33,110 nucleotides of DNA from an uncultured Muribaculaceae bacterium (GTDB lineage Bacteria > Bacteroidota > Bacteroidia > Bacteroidales > Muribaculaceae). Positions 1-8,399 of this stretch are shown here, one piece after another (within the stretch, counting starts at the first letter, position 1; every line of letters begins with the position of its first letter). Location: assembly GCA_910578365.1 (NCBI GenBank), contig CAJTRC010000019.1, forward strand, positions 1 to 33,110, written 5' to 3'. The translations under genes and the position numbers were made by a program. The notes beneath the pieces were generated by a model that had not been told where the DNA came from, ran no database searches, and worked only from the letters and a program-made list of their open reading frames with translations.

Positions 1-47
1 AAAATGTTAAAGAAATGTTAAAATTTAGCCACTGAAATTTGTTAGCA

Positions 48-83
48 CAATCGGACACTCATAATCAACTGAGTGCCCGATTG
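48..83. repeat. 14-bp inverted repeat (stem-loop)
   Basis: The arms 48-61 and 70-83 are complementary over 14 positions with one mismatch, which becomes a G-U pair on the minus strand; the loop is 8 nt. No U-run follows directly on either strand. It lies in the 166-base gene-free stretch at the left edge and may be the 3' stem of an unseen plus-strand gene to the left, or part of the 3' end of the serine dehydratase transcript. Confidence 0.6.
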
Positions 84-93
84 TTATATGGTA

Positions 94-130
94 TAACTCC
101 CAAACTCGGGAAGTTACGACTAATTTTTTT
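94..130 (+). terminator. Intrinsic terminator, plus strand
   Basis: A short stem (94-101 with 108-116, one bulged base, CCC/GGG core) is followed after seven bases by seven T residues at 124-130. It would end transcription coming from a plus-strand gene left of the window, facing the convergent sdaA gene. The A/T-rich sequence 124-165 may also help end the sdaA transcript. Confidence 0.5.
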
Positions 131-166
131 ATTATGCAAGTTTTTTGGCATTTTTTTCAAAAAAAA

Positions 167-1366
167 TTATTTTATGGCTGCCAGACCGCCTTGTGAGGTT
201 TCTTTGTAGAGCGAGGGGATGTCGTGGCCGGTCTGTTTCATTACTTCGACTATGCGGTCGAAGTCAACGCTGTGGCGTCCGTCGGAGAAGGCGGCGTATA
301 GGTTTGCGTCGAGTGCTCGTGCGGCGGCGTATGCGTTGCGTTCGATGCAGGGTATCTGTACGAGGCCGCATACGGGGTCGCAGGTGAGGCCGAGGTGGTG
401 TTCGAGGCCCATTTCGGCGGAGTATTCGATTTGTGCGGGTGTGCCTCCGAAGAGTTGCGATGCTGCTGCTGCCGCCATTGCGCAGGCTACGCCTACTTCG
501 CCCTGGCAACCTACTTCGGCGCCGCTTACTGAGGCGTTGTGTTTGACTACGTTGCCGAAGAGCCCGGCTGTGGCGAGTGCGCGGAGTATGCGTTTTTCGC
601 TGAAGCCTTTGGAGTGGTGCAGGTGGTAGAGTACGGCGGGTACTATGCCGCAGCTGCCGCAGGTGGGGGCGGTGACGATTTCGCCGCCTGCGGCGTTTTC
701 TTCGCTTACGGCGAGTGCGTAGGCGTAGACGAGTCCGCGCGATTTGAGTGATTGTGCGTAGCCGGCTGCGTGTACGTAGTAGCTGACTGCTTTGCGTCTT
801 ACTCCAAGCCCGCCCGGTAGTACGCCTTCGGCTTCGATGCCGCGTTCGACGGCGGCTTTCATTACTTGCCATACTTGGGTGAGGTATTCCCATATTTCGG
901 GGCCTTCGATTTCGTCGACGTATTCCCAGTAGCTTTTGCCGGTTTTTTCGCACCAGCGCTGTATGTCTTTTATTTTGGTGAGTTTGTATATGCTTTCGGT
1001 TTTGGTGCGGCTTTCGCCTTCGCGTACTATGTCGCCTCCGCCTATGGAGTAGTAGGTGCGGTTGGCTATCTGGTTGCCGTTGGCGTCGAATGCGGCGTAG
1101 TTCATGCCGTTGGTGTGGAATGGCAGGATTGTTTCCGGGGCCCAGAGTATTTCGGTGGGCATGTGTGGTGTGAGTACTTCGAGTATGGCGCGGTCTGTGA
1201 GGTGTCCTTTTCCGGTGGCTGCGAGTGCACCGTACAGGGTTACTTTGCATGATTTTGCATGTGCGGGCAGTTCGTCGAGGAATTGCTTGGCGGCTTTGCG
1301 CGGGCCCATGGTGTGTGAGCTGCTGGGGCCTTTGCCTATTTTATAGATGTATTTTATGGATTCCAT
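167..1366 (-). CDS. sdaA: L-serine ammonia-lyase (iron-sulfur serine dehydratase)
   Basis: Converts L-serine to pyruvate and ammonia in the cytoplasm with a 4Fe-4S cluster. The N-terminus carries the family signature GPSSSHTMGP. Cysteines 287, 329 and 340 (in CQGEVG, CDPVCG and CIERN) have the 42- and 11-residue spacing known for the cluster ligands in the Legionella enzyme. The beta and alpha domains are fused in one chain of 399 residues. I place the start at the ATG at 1366, giving MESIKYIYKIG as in relatives; the longer frame from 1408 starts inside a perfect stem-loop and adds 14 unconserved residues. It lies 87 bases after the thioredoxin-like gene and has no visible promoter of its own, so read-through from mdh is likely. 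Confidence 0.93.
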   Translation of the reverse strand: MESIKYIYKIGKGPSSSHTMGPRKAAKQFLDELPAHAKSCKVTLYGALAATGKGHLTDRAILEVLTPHMPTEILWAPETILPFHTNGMNYAAFDANGNQIANRTYYSIGGGDIVREGESRTKTESIYKLTKIKDIQRWCEKTGKSYWEYVDEIEGPEIWEYLTQVWQVMKAAVERGIEAEGVLPGGLGVRRKAVSYYVHAAGYAQSLKSRGLVYAYALAVSEENAAGGEIVTAPTCGSCGIVPAVLYHLHHSKGFSEKRILRALATAGLFGNVVKHNASVSGAEVGCQGEVGVACAMAAAAASQLFGGTPAQIEYSAEMGLEHHLGLTCDPVCGLVQIPCIERNAYAAARALDANLYAAFSDGRHSVDFDRIVEVMKQTGHDIPSLYKETSQGGLAAIK

Positions 1367-1398
1367 TCCGTTGTGTGGTTTGTGTACAGTAGGCATGC

Positions 1399-1430
1399 AA
1401 GTGCGCACGACATGTCTGCCGTGCGCACTT
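1399..1430. repeat. Perfect 11-bp stem-loop between two co-oriented genes
   Basis: The arms 1399-1409 and 1420-1430 are perfectly complementary, with a 10-nt loop, and are GC-rich (GTGCGCAC core). On the minus strand no U-tract follows, so it is not a standard terminator there. It may act as an mRNA processing or stability element between the thioredoxin-like gene and sdaA. Confidence 0.7.
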
Positions 1431-1453
1431 GTTGTGTGGTTGTTTTTGTTTGT

Positions 1454-1951
1454 TTATTTTGACGCGTTCTCGATGATGGTGAAGAATTTGTCGGATGGCA
1501 GGAGTTCGTTGATACCTGTGTAGCGGGTTTCGTTGCCTTTGGTGTCGATCACGATGATGGTGGGAACTGCTTCGACGTTGTATTTTTCGGCTGCTCCGGG
1601 GTTTTCGTCTATGTCGACGTAAACGAATTTTGCTGCGGGGAATTTAAGGGCAGCTTCGTCGAAGGTGGGGTGGAACTTCTGGCAGGGGCCGCACCAGGTT
1701 GCGCCGAAGTCAATGGCGAGTACCTGGCCTTTTTCGGCTGTGAGCTGTTCGAGGTTGTCACCGGCGAGTTCGATGAGGTTTGAAGCTTTTTGGGTTTCTA
1801 CCTGGGGGGTGCTGCCGTTGTCGATGTTTTCTTCGAATTGCTCTTTTGCCTGATTTTCGGTTGCGTTGTCGGCCGATTGTTCAGCGTTTTTTGCACATGA
1901 TGCGGTGAGCATGAGTGCTGCTGCGGCGAACATGTATACGATTTTTTTCAT
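1454..1951 (-). CDS. Thioredoxin-fold lipoprotein
   Basis: Predicted thiol-disulfide protein held to a membrane by a lipid. Residues 1-18 form a lipoprotein signal ending in LTASC, with lipidated Cys19. A low-complexity acidic linker (about 20-60) precedes a thioredoxin domain with the active site WCGPC at 86-90 and the cis-proline in AVPTI at residue 130. It is 165 residues long. The ATG shares one base with the mdh stop codon (TAATG), so translation is probably coupled to mdh. The WCGPC motif is that of a reducing thioredoxin rather than a DsbA-type oxidase. The partner is unknown. The fold is certain; the physiological role is not. Confidence 0.88.
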   Translation of the reverse strand: MKKIVYMFAAAALMLTASCAKNAEQSADNATENQAKEQFEENIDNGSTPQVETQKASNLIELAGDNLEQLTAEKGQVLAIDFGATWCGPCQKFHPTFDEAALKFPAAKFVYVDIDENPGAAEKYNVEAVPTIIVIDTKGNETRYTGINELLPSDKFFTIIENASK

Positions 1952-2880
1952 TATTGTGCGAGGGCTGCGTTGGTTTTACGAACTGCTTCTGCGCTGGCTT
2001 TGAAGAGTTCTTTTTCTTTGTCGTTGAGGTCGAATTCAACGATTTTTTCGATACCGTTTTTACCCAGGATACAGGGTACGCCGATGCAGAGGTCTTTTTC
2101 GCCGTATTCGCCGTCGAGCAGGGCTGAGCAGCTGATGAGTTTTTTCTGGTCGTGAAGTACTGCTGCGCATACTTGTGCTGCTGCTGCGCCGGGTGCGTAC
2201 CATGCCGAGGTGCCGAGGAGTTTGGTAAGTGTTGCGCCGCCTACCATGGTGTCGGCTGCTACTTTTTCGAGCTGTTCGGCGGGGAGGAGCGAGCTTGCGG
2301 GGATACCGCGGTATGCTGCGTAGCGGGTCAGGGGTATCATGGTGGTGTCGCCGTGGCCGCCGATTACGATGCCTTCGATTTCGGTAGCGTTTGCACCGAG
2401 AGCGAGGCTGAGGAAGTATTTGAAGCGAGCGCTGTCGAGTGCGCCGCCCATGCCGATGATGCGGTTTTTGGGCAGGCCGCTTACTTTGTGGATGAGGTAT
2501 GTCATGGTGTCCATGGGGTTAGACACGCACAGGATGATTGCGTTGGGCGAGTGGGCGAGAATCTGGTCTGTAACTGATTTTACGATACCTGCGTTGACGC
2601 CGATGAGTTCTTCGCGGGTCATGCCGGGTTTGCGGGGGATGCCGGAGGTGATGACCACCATGTCGGAGCCTTCGGTCATTTTGTAGTCGTTGGTAACGCC
2701 TACCAGGCGGGTGTTGGTGCCGAGGATGTTGGCGGTCTGCATGATGTCCATGGCTTTGCCTTCCGATACGCCTTCTTTGATGTCGAGGAGTACTACTTCG
2801 TCAGCAATCTGATTGGTTACTAACACATTTGCACAAGTTGCGCCTACGTTGCCGGCGCCTACTACTGTAACTTTTGACAT
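1951..2880 (-). CDS. mdh: Malate dehydrogenase
   Basis: Interconverts malate and oxaloacetate with NAD in the reductive branch of fumarate/succinate metabolism typical of this group. The 309-residue protein has the Rossmann motif GAGNVGATCA at 8-17, the substrate arginines in IPRKPGMTR, the SNPMDTMTY segment and the catalytic histidine in GGHGDTT. RKPGM marks it as a malate rather than a lactate enzyme, of the LDH-like MDH type. It is the first gene of a likely three-gene unit and has a well-formed promoter 63-93 bases upstream. The 5' UTR holds a small GC hairpin (GCGGC/GCCGC). Confidence 0.96.
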   Translation of the reverse strand: MSKVTVVGAGNVGATCANVLVTNQIADEVVLLDIKEGVSEGKAMDIMQTANILGTNTRLVGVTNDYKMTEGSDMVVITSGIPRKPGMTREELIGVNAGIVKSVTDQILAHSPNAIILCVSNPMDTMTYLIHKVSGLPKNRIIGMGGALDSARFKYFLSLALGANATEIEGIVIGGHGDTTMIPLTRYAAYRGIPASSLLPAEQLEKVAADTMVGGATLTKLLGTSAWYAPGAAAAQVCAAVLHDQKKLISCSALLDGEYGEKDLCIGVPCILGKNGIEKIVEFDLNDKEKELFKASAEAVRKTNAALAQ

Positions 2881-2942
2881 AGTGGTATATTTATATTAGT
2901 TGTGTTTTTAAGGTTTGCGGCGTTGCTGCCGCTTAATTGTTG

Positions 2943-2973
2943 CAAATATAGTAATTAAAAATTAGGTGACAAA
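2943..2973 (-). promoter_or_regulatory. Promoter of mdh
   Basis: On the minus strand TTTG (2973-2970), a 19-base spacer and TATATTTG (2950-2943) match the Bacteroidetes consensus TTTG-N19-TAnnTTTG exactly. The transcript would carry a leader of roughly 55-60 nt before the mdh ATG. Confidence 0.75.
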
Positions 2974-3110
2974 ATTATTTTGGATGTTTCGCGTTATGGC
3001 GAATTGGCTCTTATCTTATGGGGGATTTTTTCTTGAGGGTGTTGTAGTATTGTCCTTGGTTGCTCATTGTTCTGTAATGCTCGCGTATTCGGATGGCTTT
3101 GTATGGGGTG

Positions 3111-4109
3111 TTAAAGGCTGTCGAATGTTTTGTGTCCGCGCAGGTAGAACTGTAGGAGTATGTTCGGTTGTCCTTTGATAAGGTCGACTGTCGGGCGCGT
3201 TGTTCTGTCGTAGTTGTGGCGCATACGGGCGAAGTCGCGGTGGGCACGCCATATTGCGGCGGCGTTTTTGAAGTCGAGGGTAGCTATGTATTTTGTCCAG
3301 GCAATGGTGTCGAGCAGTCGGCGTCGCAGCAGGGTTGAGCGTCGGGTGCTGTCCGGCAGGTTTTTATGCAGCATTAGCAGGTTGTTGCGGAAGTTGAGGT
3401 ATGTTTTCCGCGGGTTTTCGGCCGGCAGTGAGCCTCCGCCGAGGTGGTATACTACTGATGCCGGTACAGCGGCGAGCTTCCATCCGGCCAGGCGCATGCG
3501 CCAGCAGAGGTCGATTTCTTCCATGTGGGCGAAGAAGTCTTTGTCGAGGCCTCCGCAGCTGAGGTATACGCTGCTGCGCACGGTAAGGGCGGCTCCGGAT
3601 GCCCACATTACGTCGGCGGGGGTGTCGTACTGGCCGTTGTCGGGTTCGCATACGCTGAATATCCTTCCGCGGCAGTACGGGTAGCCGTTTCGGTCGATGA
3701 ATCCGCCGGCGGCACCGGCGTATTCGAAGTGGCTTCGGCGAGTGTCGCTGAGTAGTTTGGGCTGTACGGCGGCGCAGTCGGGGTTGGCGTCGAGGTATGC
3801 TATCAGAGGAGTGAGCCAGCCCGGTTTCACGGCTACGTCGGAGTTGAGCAGCACTATGTATTCGAAGCGCTTGGCCAGAATGGCTATCGCTCGGTTGTAG
3901 CCTTCGGCAAAGCCGTAGTTTTCGCTGAATGGCAGCAGTTCTATGGCGGGGTATTCTTGGTTGAGCAGCTGTATGGAGTTGTCGGTTGAGCCGTTGTCGA
4001 CTACAATCACTTTGCCCTGGGAGGGGTCGGTGCCTGCTATTACCGAGGGCAGGTAGCGGCGCAGCAGGTCGGCGCCGTTCCAGTTTAATATTACTACTGC
4101 TGTTTTCAT
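3111..4109 (-). CDS. Family 2 glycosyltransferase (rhamnosyltransferase-like)
   Basis: Transfers a sugar from a nucleotide donor in the cytoplasm, probably to a cell-surface glycan. The GT-A fold is clear: VVILNWNG at the N-terminus, VVDNGSTDNS, the DxD-like LLNSDVAV and the acceptor-side HMEEIDLCWR. It is 332 residues long. The start is the ATG at 4109; the frame stays open upstream to 4328 only across the end of the acyltransferase gene, and that extra part has an arginine-rich shadow composition. It overlaps the acyltransferase by ATGA. Being last in an operon with rmlA and rmlB, it may use a dTDP-sugar made by the first genes (inference). Confidence 0.88.
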   Translation of the reverse strand: MKTAVVILNWNGADLLRRYLPSVIAGTDPSQGKVIVVDNGSTDNSIQLLNQEYPAIELLPFSENYGFAEGYNRAIAILAKRFEYIVLLNSDVAVKPGWLTPLIAYLDANPDCAAVQPKLLSDTRRSHFEYAGAAGGFIDRNGYPYCRGRIFSVCEPDNGQYDTPADVMWASGAALTVRSSVYLSCGGLDKDFFAHMEEIDLCWRMRLAGWKLAAVPASVVYHLGGGSLPAENPRKTYLNFRNNLLMLHKNLPDSTRRSTLLRRRLLDTIAWTKYIATLDFKNAAAIWRAHRDFARMRHNYDRTTRPTVDLIKGQPNILLQFYLRGHKTFDSL

Positions 4110-5086
4110 TGTTTGGGTTGGGAGGGGTGCTTCGCTTGATTGCGCTCTTGACAGGCGGGGTTGTTGATGGCCGGGTCTTTGCTTGCCGTGGGGGGCATTT
4201 GAACCGGGTTTTTCCAGCGTTTGTGGCTCCAAAGCCAGATGGCGGGGTTGTGGCGTATGGTCTGCTGGAGCATGTCGGCGTAAAGGGTGGTGAGGTAGCC
4301 TTCGGGTGTGGCTGCGGCGGAGTCGCACATGGGGCGTGTGACTATGTGGTAGTGGCCGCGTCGGGGTTTGTACATGTCCCAGTATACTGCGGCCATGTCG
4401 AGGCGCCGTGCCAGCTGTTCGGTGCCGCTAATCATGGCTGTGGGGTGGTTGAGGAATTCAAGGATATGGGTGGTGTCGCCCGATCCCGGCTTCTGGTCGG
4501 ACATGAAGCCGGTGACGGTGCGCACGCCGTTTCTGCGGTATTCCAGCAGATGGCGCAGTGTGGTGCGTTTGGGCAGCGATACGGAGCCGAAGCGGCTGCG
4601 CAGACGCAGCATGAGGTCGTCGAACCATTTGTTTTTGAGTGGTCGGTATACCTGGCAGTAGGCTACGTCGGCCACGTTGCCGTAACGGCTGTGGAGTGTT
4701 ACCGATGTTCCCCACTCCCAGTTGCCGCAGTGCGAGAAGTAGCATGCCACGCTGCGGCCTTCGGCCAGGTGGCGGTCGATGATGTCGAGGCCTTCGAAGT
4801 GTATGCGTTTGGCTATGTTTTTATCGCTGATATGGAGCAGTTTTATGGTTTCTACCACGTAGTCGGTGAAGTTGCGGTAGAAGCGGCGTCCGATGGCGTT
4901 GATTTCTTTGTGTGACAGCTCCGGAAAGCTCTCGGTCAGATTTTTGTGCACTGTCGTACGGCGGTAGCGCACTACGTGGCAGAGCAGAAAGCCGGCGATG
5001 TCGCTCAGGCGGTACAGCAGCCACAACGGCAGCAGGGCCAGGGTGTGCAGAAATGCGCCGAGCAGTGCGTATCTGATACGGCTCAT
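4106..5086 (-). CDS. LpxL/HtrB-family acyltransferase (lipid A-type)
   Basis: Predicted inner-membrane acyltransferase adding a secondary acyl chain to lipid A or a related lipid. It has an N-terminal membrane segment (about 8-36), the catalytic HX4E motif in HCGNWE (His119, Glu124), a conserved GFMSDQKPG segment and the C-terminal WLWSHKRWK characteristic of this family. The 326-residue length is usual, but the last 30 or so residues are polar and look like an extra tail. It overlaps mtaB upstream and the glycosyltransferase downstream by 4 bases each. Acyl chain and acceptor cannot be read from the sequence. Confidence 0.9.
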   Translation of the reverse strand: MSRIRYALLGAFLHTLALLPLWLLYRLSDIAGFLLCHVVRYRRTTVHKNLTESFPELSHKEINAIGRRFYRNFTDYVVETIKLLHISDKNIAKRIHFEGLDIIDRHLAEGRSVACYFSHCGNWEWGTSVTLHSRYGNVADVAYCQVYRPLKNKWFDDLMLRLRSRFGSVSLPKRTTLRHLLEYRRNGVRTVTGFMSDQKPGSGDTTHILEFLNHPTAMISGTEQLARRLDMAAVYWDMYKPRRGHYHIVTRPMCDSAAATPEGYLTTLYADMLQQTIRHNPAIWLWSHKRWKNPVQMPPTASKDPAINNPACQERNQAKHPSQPKQ

Positions 5087-6417
5087 AGAAGGAAACCCTC
5101 CACGGTTTCGCGTTCGGGTATGGGGCGTCCGAGCCGCACGGGCACAATGCGGTTGTCGTAGGCCATGGGGTTGAAATCGGCCGGGAGGTTCTGCAGCTCC
5201 ACTTTCAGATAATTGTCGGTGAAGCCGCCGCAGGGGTGGTCCGGGCGTGGATGTTCAAAGAGCATTGGCCGTACGGAGTTTTCGAAGCCGGCCGTAAACC
5301 GGGTGAGCATTTGTTCGCTTATGGCCAGCATGCGGCGTGTGCGCTTGTGTTTTTCTGCCTCGCTGACCACATGCGGAATCTCCAGTGCGCGTGTGCCGGG
5401 GCGCTCCGAGTATGTAAATACGTGTAGGCGCGACAGCGGCAGTGACTCGATAAAGCGGCATGAATCGTTGAAATACTCTTCGGTTTCGCCGCGGGCGCCC
5501 ACAATCAGGTCGATGCCGATGAAAGCGTGGGGCATCGACCGGCGTATACAATTGATTTTATGGGCGAACAGTTCGGTGTCGTAGCGGCGGCGCATCAGGC
5601 GCAGCACTTGGTCGGAGCCGCTCTGCAGCGGAATGTGGAAGTGAGGCATGAAGCGCTTGCTTACGGCTACAAAGTCGATTATGTCGTCGGTGAGCAGATT
5701 CGGCTCAATTGATGATATGCGGTAGCGTTCGATGCCCTCCACCCGGTCGAGGGCGCGCACGAGGTCTGCGAACGATTCGCCGTTGAGCCGTCCGAAATCT
5801 CCTATGTTCACTCCTGTAATTACAATTTCCTTGCCGCCGCGTGCGGCCACATCGGCAGCCTGGGCTACCATCTGGTCGATAGTGCCTGAGCGGGAGCGCC
5901 CGCGGGCCGCGGGAATGGTACAGTAGCTGCACCAGTAGTCGCAGCCGTCCTGAACTTTAAGAAAATAGCGGGTACGGTCGCCACATTCGCAGCTGGGAGT
6001 GAAGTGGCGGAAATCGCGTGCCGGGTCGACCGACAGCGTGTTGCTGCCGTCGGCCGTGAATTTGTCGAGGAAGTCCACAATGCGGTCCTTGCGGTCGGTT
6101 CCGGCCACCACTGCCACGCCCGGCAGCCCTGCGACTTCGTCGGACTTCAGCTGTGCGTAGCAGCCGGTAACGAGTATGGCCGCCTGCGGAAAGCGGCGGT
6201 GCAGCGAACGTATGGTCTGGCGGCACTTTTTGTCGGCCAGTTCGGTTACGCTGCAGGTATTTACCACAATTATATCGGGAGTTTCGCCCGGAGTAATCCG
6301 GCGAATGCCTTTCTCGGCCAGCTGGCGTGCAATGGATGAAGTTTCGGAGAAGTTGAGCTTGCAGCCGAAAGTATGGAACAGAGCAGTTCGGTTGCCGAAG
6401 GTATTGCGGTCAATCAT
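5083..6417 (-). CDS. mtaB: tRNA t6A37 methylthiotransferase MtaB
   Basis: Radical-SAM enzyme that adds a methylthio group to t6A at position 37 of tRNAs reading ANN codons. The N-terminal MTTase domain has cluster ligands Cys19, Cys55 and Cys86 (FGCKLN, NTCSVT, TGCYAQ). The radical-SAM domain has CDYWCSYC with Cys159, Cys163 and Cys166, followed by the conserved PAARGRSRS. The C-terminus is compatible with a TRAM domain (TDNYLKVEL). The length of 444 is normal. FHTFGCKLN and the t6A type distinguish it from MiaB and RimO. It overlaps both neighbours by a few bases inside an envelope-sugar operon. Confidence 0.94.
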   Translation of the reverse strand: MIDRNTFGNRTALFHTFGCKLNFSETSSIARQLAEKGIRRITPGETPDIIVVNTCSVTELADKKCRQTIRSLHRRFPQAAILVTGCYAQLKSDEVAGLPGVAVVAGTDRKDRIVDFLDKFTADGSNTLSVDPARDFRHFTPSCECGDRTRYFLKVQDGCDYWCSYCTIPAARGRSRSGTIDQMVAQAADVAARGGKEIVITGVNIGDFGRLNGESFADLVRALDRVEGIERYRISSIEPNLLTDDIIDFVAVSKRFMPHFHIPLQSGSDQVLRLMRRRYDTELFAHKINCIRRSMPHAFIGIDLIVGARGETEEYFNDSCRFIESLPLSRLHVFTYSERPGTRALEIPHVVSEAEKHKRTRRMLAISEQMLTRFTAGFENSVRPMLFEHPRPDHPCGGFTDNYLKVELQNLPADFNPMAYDNRIVPVRLGRPIPERETVEGFLL

Positions 6418-7534
6418 TTGTGTATTGGTTTATTATGGCGCTGATTTCGTAGGCGTCCTGCTCCGATGTGCAGGCGGTTATGGGCAGACTCAGTACTTGG
6501 CGTCCCAGCTGCTCGGCTAAGGGCAACGACAAGCCTGCCAGGCCCGGATAGCATGGTTGCAGGTGTGGTGGCACCGGATAGTGTACGAGGGTTTCCACTC
6601 CGTTTTCGGCCAGATAGTCGCGGAAGTGGTCGCGTCGGGCGGTCTTCACCACGTACTGATGCCATACGCAATAGTCGTCGGGCTCAAAAAGGGGTTTTTC
6701 AATCAGCGGGTTGTTTATCTCGGAATTGTATATGGCGGCCAAACGTCGGCGGTAGGCATTGACTTCGGCGGTATAAGGCAGTTTTACATTGATTACGGCT
6801 GCCTGCATGGGGTCGAGGCGGCAGTTCAGCCCCCGGTAAATGTTGTGATAGGTGTAGTCACAGCCGTAATTGCGCAGAGCCGATACCACCTGCGCCAGTT
6901 CGGGGTCGGAAGTGGTTATGGCACCGGCATCGCCCAGCGCGCCTATATTTTTGGTGGGGTAGAAACTGAATCCGGCGGCATGGCCTATGGCACCGGCGGC
7001 GCGTCCGTGCTCGTCGCGGGCACCGATAGCCTGGGCGGCATCCTCGATTACGAGCAAGCGGTGTCGTGCTGCCAGCTCGAGCAGCCGGTCGTCGGTGGCG
7101 ATACGTCCGTAGAGGTGCACAGGCATAATGGCGCGGGTGCGTGTAGTAATGGCAGCCTCGATTCGCCGAGTGTCGATATTCATGGTGTCGCGCCGCGGTT
7201 CCACCGGCACCGGTACCAGACCGCAGTCGCTTACGGCCAGTACACTTGCAATGTAGGTGTTGGCCGGCACTATTACTTCGTCGCCCGGTTGCAGACGTCC
7301 GAGTTCGATATAGCCGCGCAGAATAAGGCGCAGGGCATCGAGGCCGTTGCTTACGCCTATGGCGCGTGCCGCGCCGGTGAGTGCGGCCATACGCTGTTCG
7401 AACTCTTCGTTTTCATGACCGCCGATAAAGCGTCCGCTGTCGGCCACACGGCACAGCGCCTCCTTAATCCGGGCGTTGAACGGCTTGTTGACAGTGGCAA
7501 GGTTGAGAAAGGTGTAGGTCTTTTTATTGTTCAT
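6410..7534 (-). CDS. DegT/DnrJ/EryC1/StrS sugar aminotransferase (FdtB-like)
   Basis: PLP enzyme that aminates a keto-sugar nucleotide. Visible marks are SNGLDALRLIL (62-72), PANTYIASVLAV, EDAAQ (164-168) contacting the cofactor and the Schiff-base lysine Lys195 in FYPTKNIGALGDAGA. The NGLDALRLIL and VPANTYIA segments resemble the FdtB/QdtB branch that makes dTDP-3-amino-3,6-dideoxyhexoses more than WecE-type 4-aminotransferases (from memory of these families). It follows rmlA with an 11-base overlap and rmlB before that, so the substrate is very probably derived from dTDP-4-keto-6-deoxyglucose. No 3,4-ketoisomerase or N-acyltransferase lies beside it. It is 374 residues long. Confidence 0.87.
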   Translation of the reverse strand: MNNKKTYTFLNLATVNKPFNARIKEALCRVADSGRFIGGHENEEFEQRMAALTGAARAIGVSNGLDALRLILRGYIELGRLQPGDEVIVPANTYIASVLAVSDCGLVPVPVEPRRDTMNIDTRRIEAAITTRTRAIMPVHLYGRIATDDRLLELAARHRLLVIEDAAQAIGARDEHGRAAGAIGHAAGFSFYPTKNIGALGDAGAITTSDPELAQVVSALRNYGCDYTYHNIYRGLNCRLDPMQAAVINVKLPYTAEVNAYRRRLAAIYNSEINNPLIEKPLFEPDDYCVWHQYVVKTARRDHFRDYLAENGVETLVHYPVPPHLQPCYPGLAGLSLPLAEQLGRQVLSLPITACTSEQDAYEISAIINQYTND

Positions 7535-8399
7535 CTGCTAATCGTAAGAGATATTGGCCGTATTCGTTCGACAACATGGGCTGTGCCAGACGCCTCAGCT
7601 GCTCGCGGTCGATGAATCCGCGGCGGAATGCAACTTCCTCCAGCACGGCGATTTTCAGTCCCTGGCGCTTCTGTATGGCTTCGACAAAGGCCGAGGCCTC
7701 CATCAGAGAGTCGACAGTACCTGTATCGAGCCATGCGAAACCGCGGCCGAAGCACTCCACGTGCAGGCGCTGCCGGCGCATATACTCGGCATTTACCGAG
7801 GTTATTTCCAGTTCGCCGCGGGCTGATGGCTTTACTGCGGCTGCAATGTCGACAACGTCGGCAGGATAAAAATACAGTCCTACCACGGCCTTGTTGCTAT
7901 TGGGGTGCTCGGGTTTTTCGACAATCTCAATGGCACGCCCCTCGGAGTCGAGGGTCACCACGCCGTAGCGTCGCGGGTCGGTGACAGGGTAGCCGAATAC
8001 CACTGCTTTGCCGCCGGCCACATGCTCCTTGGCGCGCATCATCATGCCGGTAAAGCCCTGGCCATAAAAGATATTGTCGCCTAAAACCAGACAGGCGTCA
8101 TCGCCGGCGAGCCATTCGCGGGCTATGATAAAGGCTTGCGCCAGACCTTCGGGACGTGGTTGCTCGGCATAGCTGAAGTGTACGCCAAGGTCGGAGCCGT
8201 CGCCCAGCAGACGCCGGAATCCGGGCAGGTCGGCGGGCGTGGAAATTATTAATATATCGCGTATGCCGGCCAGCATCAGAGTCGACAGCGGATAATATAT
8301 CATGGGCTTGTCGTAAACAGGCACAAGCTGTTTCGACTGTCCTTTCGTAATAGGGTAGAGGCGGGTTCCGCTGCCGCCGGCAAGTACAATACCTTTCAT
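7524..8399 (-). CDS. rmlA: Glucose-1-phosphate thymidylyltransferase
   Basis: Makes dTDP-glucose from dTTP and glucose 1-phosphate, the first step to dTDP-deoxysugars. The nucleotidyltransferase signature is GGSGTRLYPIT (8-18), followed by KQLVPVYDKPMIYYP, LGDNIFYG and VEKPEHPNSN. The length of 291 is typical of the short RmlA form. It overlaps rmlB by ATGA and the aminotransferase by 11 bases, so the three form one translationally coupled set. Confidence 0.96.
   Translation of the reverse strand: MKGIVLAGGSGTRLYPITKGQSKQLVPVYDKPMIYYPLSTLMLAGIRDILIISTPADLPGFRRLLGDGSDLGVHFSYAEQPRPEGLAQAFIIAREWLAGDDACLVLGDNIFYGQGFTGMMMRAKEHVAGGKAVVFGYPVTDPRRYGVVTLDSEGRAIEIVEKPEHPNSNKAVVGLYFYPADVVDIAAAVKPSARGELEITSVNAEYMRRQRLHVECFGRGFAWLDTGTVDSLMEASAFVEAIQKRQGLKIAVLEEVAFRRGFIDREQLRRLAQPMLSNEYGQYLLRLADEQ

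Noticed and set aside
48..130. Riboswitch or small RNA at the left edge
   Set aside because: Two simple hairpins with a U-run explain it better as the end of an upstream transcript; no known aptamer pattern was recognised.
264..1250. 328-codon minus-strand frame overlapping sdaA
   Set aside because: Arg/His/Thr-rich translation typical of a +1 shadow of a GC-rich gene; sdaA in the other frame is unmistakable.
3011..3067. Short minus-strand frame MSNQGQYYNTLKKKSPIR after the glycosyltransferase gene
   Set aside because: Too short, without promoter or known family, and the preceding glycosyltransferase has a normal end, so it is not a lost C-terminus. I see nothing else in 2974-3110.
6557..7615. 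352-codon plus-strand frame opposite the aminotransferase
   Set aside because: Antisense shadow of a gene with conserved catalytic lysine and cofactor motifs; no homology pattern of its own.
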